Source: an uncultured Lachnoclostridium sp. (lineage in GTDB: Bacteria > Bacillota > Clostridia > Lachnospirales > Lachnospiraceae). From it: 63,416 bases of DNA. The number at the start of each line of letters is the position of its first letter. The first letter of the stretch is position 1. Below are positions 1-7,136 of this stretch, in pieces. The DNA lies in the NCBI GenBank assembly GCA_902464595.1, contig CABQJX010000005.1:1-63416 (forward strand), given 5' to 3'. The notes below the pieces were generated by a model that saw only the letters and a program-made list of their open reading frames with translations, had not been told where the DNA came from and made no database searches. The position numbers were made by a program, and so were the translations under genes.

Positions 1-66
1 TCTCCGAAAACGAACCAAAATGACGTGGACGTAAATTTTCAAGTTTGTTGGTATTACACACAATAA
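1..66 (+). CDS. C-terminal fragment of an upstream phage protein (partial)
   Basis: Reading frame 1 is open from the window edge to a TAA at 64-66 and gives 21 residues ending in an aromatic stretch (CWYYTQ). It is directly followed by an intrinsic terminator at 80-98, which fits the end of a phage structural or tail gene. The fragment is too short to identify a family, and being open over 21 codons is weak evidence on its own; position and the terminator are the main support. Confidence 0.35.
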   Translation, partial: SPKTNQNDVDVNFQVCWYYTQ

Positions 67-79
67 AAACGAAAATTCA

Positions 80-98
80 GGTCCCTTTGGGGCCTTTT
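80..98 (+). terminator. Intrinsic terminator ahead of the lysis genes
   Basis: GGTCCC at 80-85 pairs with GGGGCC at 89-94 (one T-G pair) around a TTT loop, followed by a T-rich tail. It probably ends the phage structural transcript just before the holin-like gene. Confidence 0.6.
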
Positions 99-138
99 AT
101 TATACATAAAAATACATTTAAAGAAAGAAGGAATATTT

Positions 139-465
139 ATGGAAGTACAAAACTTGATACAGTATGTATCGTATTTGCTGATTGCCATTGGAATAATGGC
201 ATTTTTGGTATCAGCTATCACTCAGGTTATTAAATCTTGGCCCGGTCTGGACTCATTACCAACATCTGTGGTAGTGATTGTGTTGTCGTTAATTTTATGT
301 CCAGTAATTTTTATTGCTTTAATGTCATATCTGAAGCAGCCGATAGAGTGGTATATGTTAGTAGCCTGTTTTTTAGCTGCATTTATGGTTGCTCTTGTAG
401 CTATGGATGGCTGGGAACGTGTCAAAGAAATATGGAACAGATCAAAATACAATAAAGAGAGGTAA
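139..465 (+). CDS. Putative phage holin
   Basis: This 108-residue protein has three hydrophobic segments (about residues 8-30, 44-65 and 71-90) and a charged, basic C-terminal tail (ERVKEIWNRSKYNKER). A small membrane protein of this shape directly upstream of an endolysin is the usual holin arrangement: it would permeabilise the membrane so the lysin reaches peptidoglycan. The ATG follows a purine-rich ribosome site (AGAAAGAAGGA). I do not recognise a specific holin family, so the call rests on topology and neighbours. Confidence 0.6.
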   Translation: MEVQNLIQYVSYLLIAIGIMAFLVSAITQVIKSWPGLDSLPTSVVVIVLSLILCPVIFIALMSYLKQPIEWYMLVACFLAAFMVALVAMDGWERVKEIWNRSKYNKER

Positions 466-469
466 GACT

Positions 470-691
470 ATGAACTATGTACTGCCAAATGAGCCATGGA
501 AACCCATCAATGTTAATGAAATACCGGAAATTGAAGAAAAGTTAAAACACGCACATGGGCCAGAGATTCTGGAACTGAAATCTTTATATGATGGCCCGGA
601 TCATGGTTTAGACTATCATGAGGAAACAGGAAAGTTTACGATTGCCAACGGTTGGCATATCGAAGCCAACGGTGATATTGTAAGAGATTAA
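470..691 (+). CDS. Small conserved phage protein of unknown function
   Basis: A 73-residue acidic protein starting at the ATG at 470, preceded by AGAGAGG. A longer frame from 407 exists but overlaps the holin gene and lacks a ribosome site. The C-terminal half (HEETGKFTIANGWHIEANGDIV) reads like a short beta-hairpin-rich domain. It sits between holin and endolysin, so a role in lysis or in the tail tip is possible. I do not recognise the family. Confidence 0.55.
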   Translation: MNYVLPNEPWKPINVNEIPEIEEKLKHAHGPEILELKSLYDGPDHGLDYHEETGKFTIANGWHIEANGDIVRD

Positions 692-695
692 GAAA

Positions 696-1427
696 GTGGT
701 GGTAAAAGTGAGAGATATTACCTTATGTCATCCGCGTTTACAAGTATTAGCCAGTACTCTTATTTCCGAATGTAAGGCACAGGGCTTAATCATAAAAATT
801 GGTGAAACCTTACGCACAGTAGCTGAACAGGATGCTTTATATGCACAGGGAAGGACAGAACCTGGAAATATTGTCACCAATGCTCCGGGATACAACTATA
901 GTTCTTATCATCAGTGGGGAACCGCATTTGATTTTTTCAGAAATGATGGAAGAGGAGCATATTATGATAACGACGGATTTTTTTCAAAGGTTGGAAAAAT
1001 CGGAATATCATTAGGGTTAGAATGGGGAGGTAGTTGGAAAAATCCAGTAGACAAGCCTCATTTTCAGTTACCGGACTGGGGGAGCAGCACTTCTGGTATT
1101 AAAAAGTTGTATCCTAATCCAGAGGTATTTATGCGAACTTGGGAAAGTGCAATTCCGATTGGCTGGATTAATACACCGAATGGGTGGTGGTACCATACAG
1201 GTAATGGATCATATCCAGCGAATAAATGGGAAGTAATTAACCATCATTGGTATTTATTTAATCCTGATGGTTATATGTGCACTTCTTGGCACCGTTGGAA
1301 TGGAGTGGAATGCGACCCTTTGGATGGTTCTGGAGATTGGTATTATTTCACCCCAGATGGTCCGTTAGAAGGTGCCTGTTGGCATACTAGAGATAATGGT
1401 GCACAGGAAATCTGGTATGTAGATTAG
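696..1427 (+). CDS. Phage endolysin, M15-type peptidase with wall-binding C-terminus
   Basis: A two-domain muralytic enzyme of 243 residues. Residues about 10-130 match the M15/VanY-type zinc peptidase fold, with the SxHxxGxAxD motif (YHQWGTAFD, His72 and Asp79) and the second metal motif PHFQ (His122). These enzymes cut peptide bonds in peptidoglycan stems or cross-links. Residues about 150-243 hold Trp/Tyr/Gly-rich repeats of the choline-binding or cell-wall-binding kind (GWWYHTGNG, HWYLFNPDGYM, DWYYFTPDGP). The start is unclear: GTG 696 or GTG 708, the latter with AAGTGGTGG upstream. No signal peptide is visible, so export would rely on the holin. Confidence 0.85.
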   Translation: MVVKVRDITLCHPRLQVLASTLISECKAQGLIIKIGETLRTVAEQDALYAQGRTEPGNIVTNAPGYNYSSYHQWGTAFDFFRNDGRGAYYDNDGFFSKVGKIGISLGLEWGGSWKNPVDKPHFQLPDWGSSTSGIKKLYPNPEVFMRTWESAIPIGWINTPNGWWYHTGNGSYPANKWEVINHHWYLFNPDGYMCTSWHRWNGVECDPLDGSGDWYYFTPDGPLEGACWHTRDNGAQEIWYVD

Positions 1428-1434
1428 GTTAACA

Positions 1435-1464
1435 GCCATCCGATCACCCCTTAGAAAGGATGGC
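1435..1464 (+). promoter_or_regulatory. Hairpin covering the dam ribosome binding site
   Basis: GCCATCC at 1435-1441 and GGATGGC at 1458-1464 form a perfect 7-bp stem with a 16-nt loop. The dam Shine-Dalgarno (AGAAAGGA, about 1453-1460) lies partly in the right arm, four bases before the ATG at 1468. It could restrict dam translation or simply end the lysis transcript; no T-run follows, so the first reading is slightly favoured. Confidence 0.4.
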
Positions 1465-1467
1465 AAA

Positions 1468-2220
1468 ATGAACAGTTTTATTGGATGGATTGGTGGAAAG
1501 AGAGCTTTGCGTGAAGATATTCTTGCATTATTTCCAGAAGATGTGGAGCGTTATATAGAGGTTTTTGGAGGAGCAGGCTGGGTACTTTTTGGTAAAGAAA
1601 AAAAGAAAAGTCAACTGGAGGTGTTTAATGATATGGATGGGGAACTGATAAATCTTTATCGTTGCACAAAATATCATTGTAATGCCTTACAGGAAGAGTT
1701 ACAGTGGCTTTTATCTTCCAGGGAATTATATTTTGATTTTAGAGATCATATGAAGTGCCGTGGTTTGACTGATATTCAGCGGGCTGCCCGTTTTTACTAC
1801 TTAGTAAAAATTAGTTTTGGAAGTGACCGGAGGACGTTTTCAACATCATCAAAATGTATTGACCATGGGATAGAGTATCTGTCTAAAGTAAAGGAACGGC
1901 TCAAAGGCGTTGTGATTGAACAGAAAGATTTTGCAGACCTGATTAAAGTTTATGATAGGGAAAGGGCATTGTTTTATTTAGATCCGCCATATGTAGGAAC
2001 TGAAAAATATTACAATGTTTCTTTTTCTAAAGAAGACCATTACCGTTTAAAAGAGGTTCTGAAAAAGATTAGAGGGAAATTTATTCTTTCCTATAATAAT
2101 GATATATTTATTCGTGAGTTATATTCTGAATATAGCATTAAGGAAATCAATAGAAAGAATACATTACCATCAAACGGAAATCAGAATGATTATGCCGAAC
2201 TAATCATAACTAATTTCTGA
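1468..2220 (+). CDS. DNA adenine N6-methyltransferase (Dam/D12 class), orphan phage methylase
   Basis: A 250-residue D12-class adenine methyltransferase. The N-terminal GWIGGKR motif (6-12) and VFGGAGWVLF (about 32-41) form the S-adenosylmethionine pocket, and DPPY at 172-175 is the catalytic motif IV. It transfers a methyl group to adenine N6 in a short target that cannot be read from sequence. No restriction endonuclease is adjacent, so it is an orphan methylase, probably protecting phage DNA or altering host methylation in the lysogen. The length agrees with other phage-encoded Dam proteins. Confidence 0.88.
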   Translation: MNSFIGWIGGKRALREDILALFPEDVERYIEVFGGAGWVLFGKEKKKSQLEVFNDMDGELINLYRCTKYHCNALQEELQWLLSSRELYFDFRDHMKCRGLTDIQRAARFYYLVKISFGSDRRTFSTSSKCIDHGIEYLSKVKERLKGVVIEQKDFADLIKVYDRERALFYLDPPYVGTEKYYNVSFSKEDHYRLKEVLKKIRGKFILSYNNDIFIRELYSEYSIKEINRKNTLPSNGNQNDYAELIITNF

Positions 2221-2305
2221 TAGAATGTATCAGTTTTGGTTAGGATGTAACAAAATCAAAAAAAGAGCGTATTTCAGCGGTAAAATCGAACCAAGGGGTG
2301 ATCGG

Positions 2306-2527
2306 ATGATAAAAATTCGTCTTTCACGGCTTCTTGGTGAGAAACGCTGGAGTCAGGCTCAATTATCTCGACTTACGGGAATAAGGCCTAATACAATCAG
2401 TGATCTTTACAATGAATTTACTGAGCGTATCAGTTTAGATCAGTTAAATCAAATCTGCAAAATATTAGAGTGTGATATTGCTGACTTATTAGAGTACATT
2501 CCAGATAATCAAGATCCAAGAAAATGA
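2306..2527 (+). CDS. Small XRE-family (Cro/CI-like) regulator
   Basis: A 73-residue single-domain helix-turn-helix protein (WSQAQLSRLTGIRPNTISDLYNE as the HTH core, then ISLDQLNQICKILECDIADLLEY, typical of the small YozG-like XRE group). The ATG at 2306 has the site AAGGGGTG; a longer frame upstream lacks one. It is the last gene before the prophage edge and ends at a strong terminator, so it may be expressed in the lysogen. Target operators were not identified. Confidence 0.82.
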   Translation: MIKIRLSRLLGEKRWSQAQLSRLTGIRPNTISDLYNEFTERISLDQLNQICKILECDIADLLEYIPDNQDPRK

Positions 2528-2533
2528 GTACAA

Positions 2534-2580
2534 AAAAGGGCGTTTAAGAGGGAATAAAATACCTTTTAAATGCCCTTTTT
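2534..2580 (+). terminator. Intrinsic terminator at the prophage edge
   Basis: A long A-T-closed stem pairs 2534-2551 with 2562-2579 through the core GGGCGTTTAAGAGG / CCTTTTAAATGCCC, with a T-run. It separates phage transcription from the tad operon. Confidence 0.8.
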
Positions 2581-2619
2581 TGCATTTTGTGCGAAAAATT
2601 TTTGCATTTTACGCGAAAA
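2581..2619. repeat. Imperfect direct repeat at the prophage/tadZ junction
   Basis: TGCATTTTGTGCGAAAA (2581-2597) recurs as TGCATTTTACGCGAAAA (2603-2619), 15 of 17 bases identical, with a 22-bp period. Its place right at the inferred junction suggests recombinase binding sites, but it could also be an unrelated AT-rich repeat. Confidence 0.5.
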
Positions 2620-3564
2620 GCTACAACAGGGCTGTTTGCAGCTATGGCTTTTTCCAGTCTGGATCGATTAAAGGAATATGGAGACAGTCATTCCATTGAA
2701 ATCCTTTTGGTGGATGAACGGTCCCGCAGTGCTGTAGGGGATGTAAAGGCAAAACAGATCATGGTACTGAATGACGGGGAGATAACAGAAGAAAAGAAAG
2801 CTCGGGAATTGATTCCTGTTATTTACAAATTTCAGTCTGGCGACTGTATTATGCGGGAGGTTCTCGCTTCCTACTGCGGCTGTTCTTTGGAACCGGCGTT
2901 GGCTTTTATGGGGGCCAGAGCAACGGTGATGGGAGTTTATTCTCCCATTAACCGCTGCCAGAAATCGGCTCTTGCATTGGTCATAGCTCAGCTATTATCC
3001 AGGGAGGAACGGGTTTTATATCTGAATTTAGAGGAATATTCTGGATTTTCCAGGCTTATCTGTTCAGAATACAGCTGGACGCTGTCGGATGTTTTGTATC
3101 TGTATCAGCAGGGCCAGTACAATTGGGTTAAGTTAAAGTCTATGATCAGTAATTGGGGTAATATGGATTATATTCCCCCTGTACGGTATGGAGAGGATCT
3201 GAGTCAGGTGGATCCAGAGGATATGGCGCATTTGATCGACCGGATCGCGCGGGAGGGAGGATATAAAAAGATCGTAGTGGATGTGGGGCAGATGGGTAGG
3301 GGAGCATTAAGCCTTTTGTCTATATGCGATGCAGTATATATGCCGGTAAAGGACGATCTGGTATCCATGGCAAAGTTAGAAGAATTTGAAGAATATCTGG
3401 GAGAAGCAGATCAGACGGATGTCAAAGGCAGGATCCAAAGGCTGAAGCTTCCTGAGAACAGCACCGTTTTGAGAGGTGAGAATTATATGGAACAGCTTTT
3501 ATGGGGGGAGCTGGGTGATTATGTGAGGAGGCTTTTAAATGGGGGAAGGCCAAAACAGCTGTAG
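2587..3564 (+). CDS. TadZ/CpaE-like pilus ATPase, 5' end disrupted
   Basis: The body is a TadZ/CpaE-like MinD-type protein: a receiver-like beginning (MAFSSLDRLKEYG...IEILLVDER), a central P-loop region with a degenerate Walker A (YSPINRCQKSALAL, Gly lost), and KIVVDVGQMG...CDAVYMPVKDD. Family members help localise the Tad machinery. The first 18 or so residues read from an AT-rich phage-side sequence using a TTG codon with no ribosome site, and the usual first receiver strand is absent. Translation might restart at ATG 2644. It overlaps cpaF by 26 nt. Function is probably lost or altered unless the prophage excises. Confidence 0.75.
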   Translation: MCEKFLHFTRKATTGLFAAMAFSSLDRLKEYGDSHSIEILLVDERSRSAVGDVKAKQIMVLNDGEITEEKKARELIPVIYKFQSGDCIMREVLASYCGCSLEPALAFMGARATVMGVYSPINRCQKSALALVIAQLLSREERVLYLNLEEYSGFSRLICSEYSWTLSDVLYLYQQGQYNWVKLKSMISNWGNMDYIPPVRYGEDLSQVDPEDMAHLIDRIAREGGYKKIVVDVGQMGRGALSLLSICDAVYMPVKDDLVSMAKLEEFEEYLGEADQTDVKGRIQRLKLPENSTVLRGENYMEQLLWGELGDYVRRLLNGGRPKQL

Positions 3565-4753
3565 AGAGGGGATCCGATGGGCGATCCGGGAACGGATCAT
3601 GGAGGAGATACAGGGCCATCGCCATCTTGACGATGAGGAATTGCTGGAGCGGATCGACGGGGCGGTCAGTGAAATGGGGAAGGAGATGTTCCTTCCGTTA
3701 AAAGAACGGGTATGGCTGAGAGGAAGCCTGTTTGACAGTTTTCGCCGTTTGGATATTTTACAGGAGTTGATCGATGACAAAAGCGTGTCGGAGATCATGG
3801 TAAATGGAGCGGGAACCATTTTTATAGAAAGAAATGGGAAGATGGAGCTGTGGGATCGAAAATTTGAGCGTCCCGAACAATTAGAGGATATTATCCAGCA
3901 AATTGTGAGCCGGGTAAACCGTGTGGTAAATGTCTCATCTCCCATGGCAGATGCCAGGCTGGAGGATGGGTCGCGGGTTCATATCGTTCTTCCGCCCATA
4001 GCTTTAGATGGGCCGGCAGTGACGATACGAAAGTTTCCAGAGCCTATTACCATGGAAAAATTGATCCGGTTTGGGGCAATCAGCGCGGAGGCAGCAGCAT
4101 ATCTGGGGAATTTGGTGGAAGAAGGGAAAAATATGTTTATCAGTGGGGGAACGAACTCAGGAAAGACAACCTTTTTAAATGCTCTTTCTGCCTATATTCC
4201 CCCGCAGGAACGCGTGATCACCATAGAAGATTCAGCAGAACTTCAGATTATTCACGTTCCCAACCTTGTACGTCTGGAAACCAGGAATGCAAATACAGAG
4301 GGAGAAGGCGAGATTACTATGAGCCAGCTGATCAAAGGAGCGCTGAGAATGAATCCAAACCGTATTGTAGTGGGGGAGGTAAGGGGGAGAGAAGCATTGG
4401 ATATGCTTCAGGCTATGAATACCGGACATCAGGGAAGCCTTTCGACCGGACATGGAAACAGTCCAAAAGATATGATCAGCCGGTTAGAAACCATGGTGCT
4501 TATGGCTGCAGATTTACCCTTGGCAGCAATCCGCGGACAAATTGTATCCGCATTGGATATGATCGTGCATTTAGGAAGGCTGAAGGATGGAAGGAGAAGG
4601 GTTCTTTCGATCGTAAGAGTGGGAGGAATAAAAAATGGTGAGGTGGAGCTGGAGCCGCTGTTTGAATACAACCGGGACGAAGATCGGCTTTGCCAGGCTG
4701 TCCCGGAGGGTGGGGCGGAGGGTGGAAGATCAAGCCAGAAGAAGGCTGTCTGA
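3539..4753 (+). CDS. cpaF: CpaF/TadA-family type II/IV secretion ATPase of the Tad pilus
   Basis: The hexameric ATPase that powers Flp pilus assembly on the cytoplasmic side. Its 404 residues show the family N-terminal domain (DDKSVSEIMVNG, then RVNRVVNVSSPMADARLEDGSR), Walker A GGTNSGKTT at 203-211, the Asp box VITIEDSAEL, Walker B RIVVGEVRG near 275-283 and the His box TGHQGSLSTGH near 295-305. All key catalytic residues are present. The ATG at 3539 has a strong GAGGAGG site seven bases upstream. It overlaps tadZ at its start and tadB at its end, indicating translational coupling. Confidence 0.93.
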   Translation: MGEGQNSCREGIRWAIRERIMEEIQGHRHLDDEELLERIDGAVSEMGKEMFLPLKERVWLRGSLFDSFRRLDILQELIDDKSVSEIMVNGAGTIFIERNGKMELWDRKFERPEQLEDIIQQIVSRVNRVVNVSSPMADARLEDGSRVHIVLPPIALDGPAVTIRKFPEPITMEKLIRFGAISAEAAAYLGNLVEEGKNMFISGGTNSGKTTFLNALSAYIPPQERVITIEDSAELQIIHVPNLVRLETRNANTEGEGEITMSQLIKGALRMNPNRIVVGEVRGREALDMLQAMNTGHQGSLSTGHGNSPKDMISRLETMVLMAADLPLAAIRGQIVSALDMIVHLGRLKDGRRRVLSIVRVGGIKNGEVELEPLFEYNRDEDRLCQAVPEGGAEGGRSSQKKAV

Positions 4754-5528
4754 TCAAAGGTTAATTTTTGGAAAAAACCAATCGGATAACAGGGATTATA
4801 CCGTATACGATCTAACAATATGGCAGTGGATGGTTTATGGGGGACAGGGAGTGGCTGTGTGGGGAATGGCGGCCTATATTTTTTATCGGAGCTGGCTGAT
4901 CTTTTTTCTGTTTATCCCTATGGGATTTTTATATCCTTTATATAAGAAGCGCAGCTTAAAAAAAGAGCGGTTCAGGCAGTTGGAGATCCAATTTAAAGAA
5001 GGGATCCAGATCCTTTCTTCGTTTCTGGAAGCAGGATATTCGTTGGAGAACGGGATGTCACTGAGTGTCATAGAATTGGAGACACTGTATGGAGGCAGCG
5101 GAATGATTGTGCAGGAATTTGATATGATTTCGAGAGGACTGCATATGAACCGGAATGTGGAGGAACTGTTTATGGATTTTGGGAGAAGGAGCGGATTGGA
5201 AGACGTAGATCATTTTACCCAGGTGCTGGCTGCGGCAAAGCGAAGCGGAGGGAATCTGGTGGAAGTGATCAGCCAGACTGCCGGAATTATCCGGGATAAG
5301 GTTCAGGTGAAAGAAGAAATTTATACCATGCTGGCTTCAAGGATCTTTGAACAGAGAATCATGAATTGGGTTCCATTTTTAATTGTGCTTTATATTGATA
5401 TAACTTCTCCGGGATTTTTCAACATTATGTATCAGACGTGGATGGGAAGGGCGGTGATGACAGTCTGTCTTACTGTTTACGGCTTAGCCTTATTCTTGGC
5501 AAGCCGGATCATGGATATTGAGGTATAG
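4635..5528 (+). CDS. TadB-like inner-membrane platform protein
   Basis: A type II secretion F-domain protein that works with the CpaF ATPase as one half of the pilus platform. It has membrane segments near residues 65-100 and 240-297 and a cytoplasmic F domain (QFKEGIQILSSFLEAGYSLENG, then AAAKRSGGNLVEVISQTAGIIRDK). The ATG at 4635 has GGGAGG eight bases upstream but overlaps cpaF by 119 nt, adding a very basic leader (about residues 1-42). GTG 4722 is an alternative, and the conserved start of the family domain (DYTVYDL) lies after both. The C-terminus is normal. Confidence 0.85.
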   Translation: MVRWSWSRCLNTTGTKIGFARLSRRVGRRVEDQARRRLSDQRLIFGKNQSDNRDYTVYDLTIWQWMVYGGQGVAVWGMAAYIFYRSWLIFFLFIPMGFLYPLYKKRSLKKERFRQLEIQFKEGIQILSSFLEAGYSLENGMSLSVIELETLYGGSGMIVQEFDMISRGLHMNRNVEELFMDFGRRSGLEDVDHFTQVLAAAKRSGGNLVEVISQTAGIIRDKVQVKEEIYTMLASRIFEQRIMNWVPFLIVLYIDITSPGFFNIMYQTWMGRAVMTVCLTVYGLALFLASRIMDIEV

Positions 5529-5531
5529 GAA

Positions 5532-6788
5532 ATGGGGAAAATGGAAGGAGTTTTTTCCTGCTTTGGAAAAAAACAGATAGTATGTCTGCTGTCAGGACTG
5601 ATTTTGGCTTTTGCTGCTGCCTTTACAGCGGGAAGGGAAAATGGGTTGTCCGAAGACGGAAGATTGGCAAGAAATGGGTATGGACAAGGGGAGACGGTAT
5701 ACAGACTGCAGGTGGCGGGGGTGAGTGGAAAACCTGTTTTATTAGAACTTCCTTTGATGGAGCAGGGATATACCAAAGAGGAAGCGTATCATACCTACGA
5801 GAGGGTCATAGAGCAGCTTCCAGAATTGATCCTGGGGGAAAATCATTCGATGGATCAGATCAGACATAATTTAAATCTTCCAACCTACCTTTCTGATTAT
5901 GGCATACGTCTGAAATGGGAATCGGAGACACCTGAAATCCTAAATTCCTTTGGAGAGATACAGGGGGATGAGCTGAAAAACAGAAAAACAGGGGAAGAAG
6001 GAGAAAATGCGGTTCTCAGGGTACGAATGACAGAGGGGACATGGCCCATGGAGCATAGGGTAACTTTGCGGATTCTTCCACCGGAACAGACAGATGAGGA
6101 GAGAGCGCGGGAATCATTTTTGCAGTATCTGAAAGAGGAGGACAGAAAACAGGCATATACTCCTTTTCTCCAGCTTCCTAGGGAGTATGAAGGGAAAAAG
6201 CTGTCTTATCAGCTGGAAAAGGAAGGAGTATTTTTTCCTATATTAGGGTTGGGGATCGTAGGAGCTGTTCTCATGGGGCTTAGGGATAAAGAACAGATCC
6301 ATATAGAACAGGAACGAAGAAAGCGGCAGCTGGCATTGGATTATCCTGAGATCCTTTCAAGGCTGGTAATTTTTCTTGGAGCAGGCATGAGTATACGCAC
6401 CGCTTGGGAATGCATTGTGCAGGATTATAACCGGGGAAAGGAAAAGCACAGCAAAAAATCGCGATATGCTTATGAGGAGATGTATGAGGCCAGCTGCCAG
6501 ATGAGGGGAGGAATGCCGGAAGGCAAGGCATATGAGGAATTTGGAAAACGGTGTGGTATCCCTTCTTATATGAAATTAGCAGCTTTGCTGGAACAAAATC
6601 GGAAAAATGGTTCCAAAAGACTGAGAGATACGCTTAGGGTCGAGATGGCAGAAGCGTTTGAGCAGAGAAAACATCAGGCCAGGCGTCTGGGGGAAGAAGC
6701 AGGAACAAAGCTATTGCTTCCGTTATTTTTGCTTCTGGCAGTGGTGATGGTAATGGTTGCTTTGCCAGCCTTAATGGAATTTAAGTAG
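5532..6788 (+). CDS. TadC-like platform protein with extracytoplasmic insert
   Basis: The second F-domain platform protein, 418 residues. An N-terminal membrane helix (about 13-33) is followed by a roughly 190-residue soluble region of unknown fold (LLELPLMEQGYTKEEAYHTYERV...), then a second helix (about 233-250), the F domain (DYPEILSRLVIFLGAGMSIRTAWECIV) and a C-terminal helix. TadC proteins elsewhere usually lack the large N-terminal soluble insert, although clostridial versions carry it. It follows tadB by three bases and is probably co-translated. Confidence 0.82.
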   Translation: MGKMEGVFSCFGKKQIVCLLSGLILAFAAAFTAGRENGLSEDGRLARNGYGQGETVYRLQVAGVSGKPVLLELPLMEQGYTKEEAYHTYERVIEQLPELILGENHSMDQIRHNLNLPTYLSDYGIRLKWESETPEILNSFGEIQGDELKNRKTGEEGENAVLRVRMTEGTWPMEHRVTLRILPPEQTDEERARESFLQYLKEEDRKQAYTPFLQLPREYEGKKLSYQLEKEGVFFPILGLGIVGAVLMGLRDKEQIHIEQERRKRQLALDYPEILSRLVIFLGAGMSIRTAWECIVQDYNRGKEKHSKKSRYAYEEMYEASCQMRGGMPEGKAYEEFGKRCGIPSYMKLAALLEQNRKNGSKRLRDTLRVEMAEAFEQRKHQARRLGEEAGTKLLLPLFLLLAVVMVMVALPALMEFK

Positions 6789-6884
6789 CCTGCCGTACAG
6801 GGGGAGCTGCTTCTGTTGACCGTCAATACAAAGGAGAACTGTTAAAAGGAATGTTGATCCAATATACGAAAGAAGGAGGATTTT

Positions 6885-7136
6885 ATGGGAGAGGAAAACA
6901 AAATGGAACGAGCAGAAGAACGGATGGGGCTAAAGAAAAACAGAAATGCAGCAGGAAAGAAATTAAAAAGGGAAATAGACAGGCTATGGTCCGAGGAAGA
7001 TGGAGTAGGAGTAATTGAATTAGTTCTAATATTGGTGGTTCTTATCGGTCTGGTCATTATCTTTAAAAAGCAGATCACAACACTTTTGCAGAATATTTTT
7101 AAGGAGATCAATAACCAGTCAAAAGAGGTATATTGA
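6885..7136 (+). CDS. Flp-type pilin precursor
   Basis: An 83-residue type IVb pilin precursor. A charged leader (to about residue 44) ends in EEDGVGVIE, which fits cleavage after a Gly with Glu at +5, followed by a single hydrophobic helix (LVLILVVLIGLVIIF) and a short tail. It would be the major pilus subunit, processed by the A24 peptidase at 10294. The ATG follows AAGGAGG with ideal spacing. The leader is unusually long, and the next gene overlaps its stop (TGATG). Confidence 0.88.
   Translation: MGEENKMERAEERMGLKKNRNAAGKKLKREIDRLWSEEDGVGVIELVLILVVLIGLVIIFKKQITTLLQNIFKEINNQSKEVY

Larger units (their letters stand above)
1..2620. mobile_element. Prophage end (lysis module and regulator), truncated by window start
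   Basis: A holin-like protein, a muralytic endolysin, an orphan Dam methylase and a small XRE regulator follow each other on the plus strand, a typical late/lysogeny end of a clostridial prophage. Immediately downstream lies a tadZ-like gene whose N-terminus is missing, so the phage/chromosome junction is placed at about 2590-2640. The integrase and the other end are outside the window. The exact attachment core cannot be defined from one end. Confidence 0.75.

Noticed and set aside
45..233. 62-residue frame overlapping the holin start
   Set aside because: It spans the terminator at 80-98, has no ribosome site and overlaps a better-supported gene.
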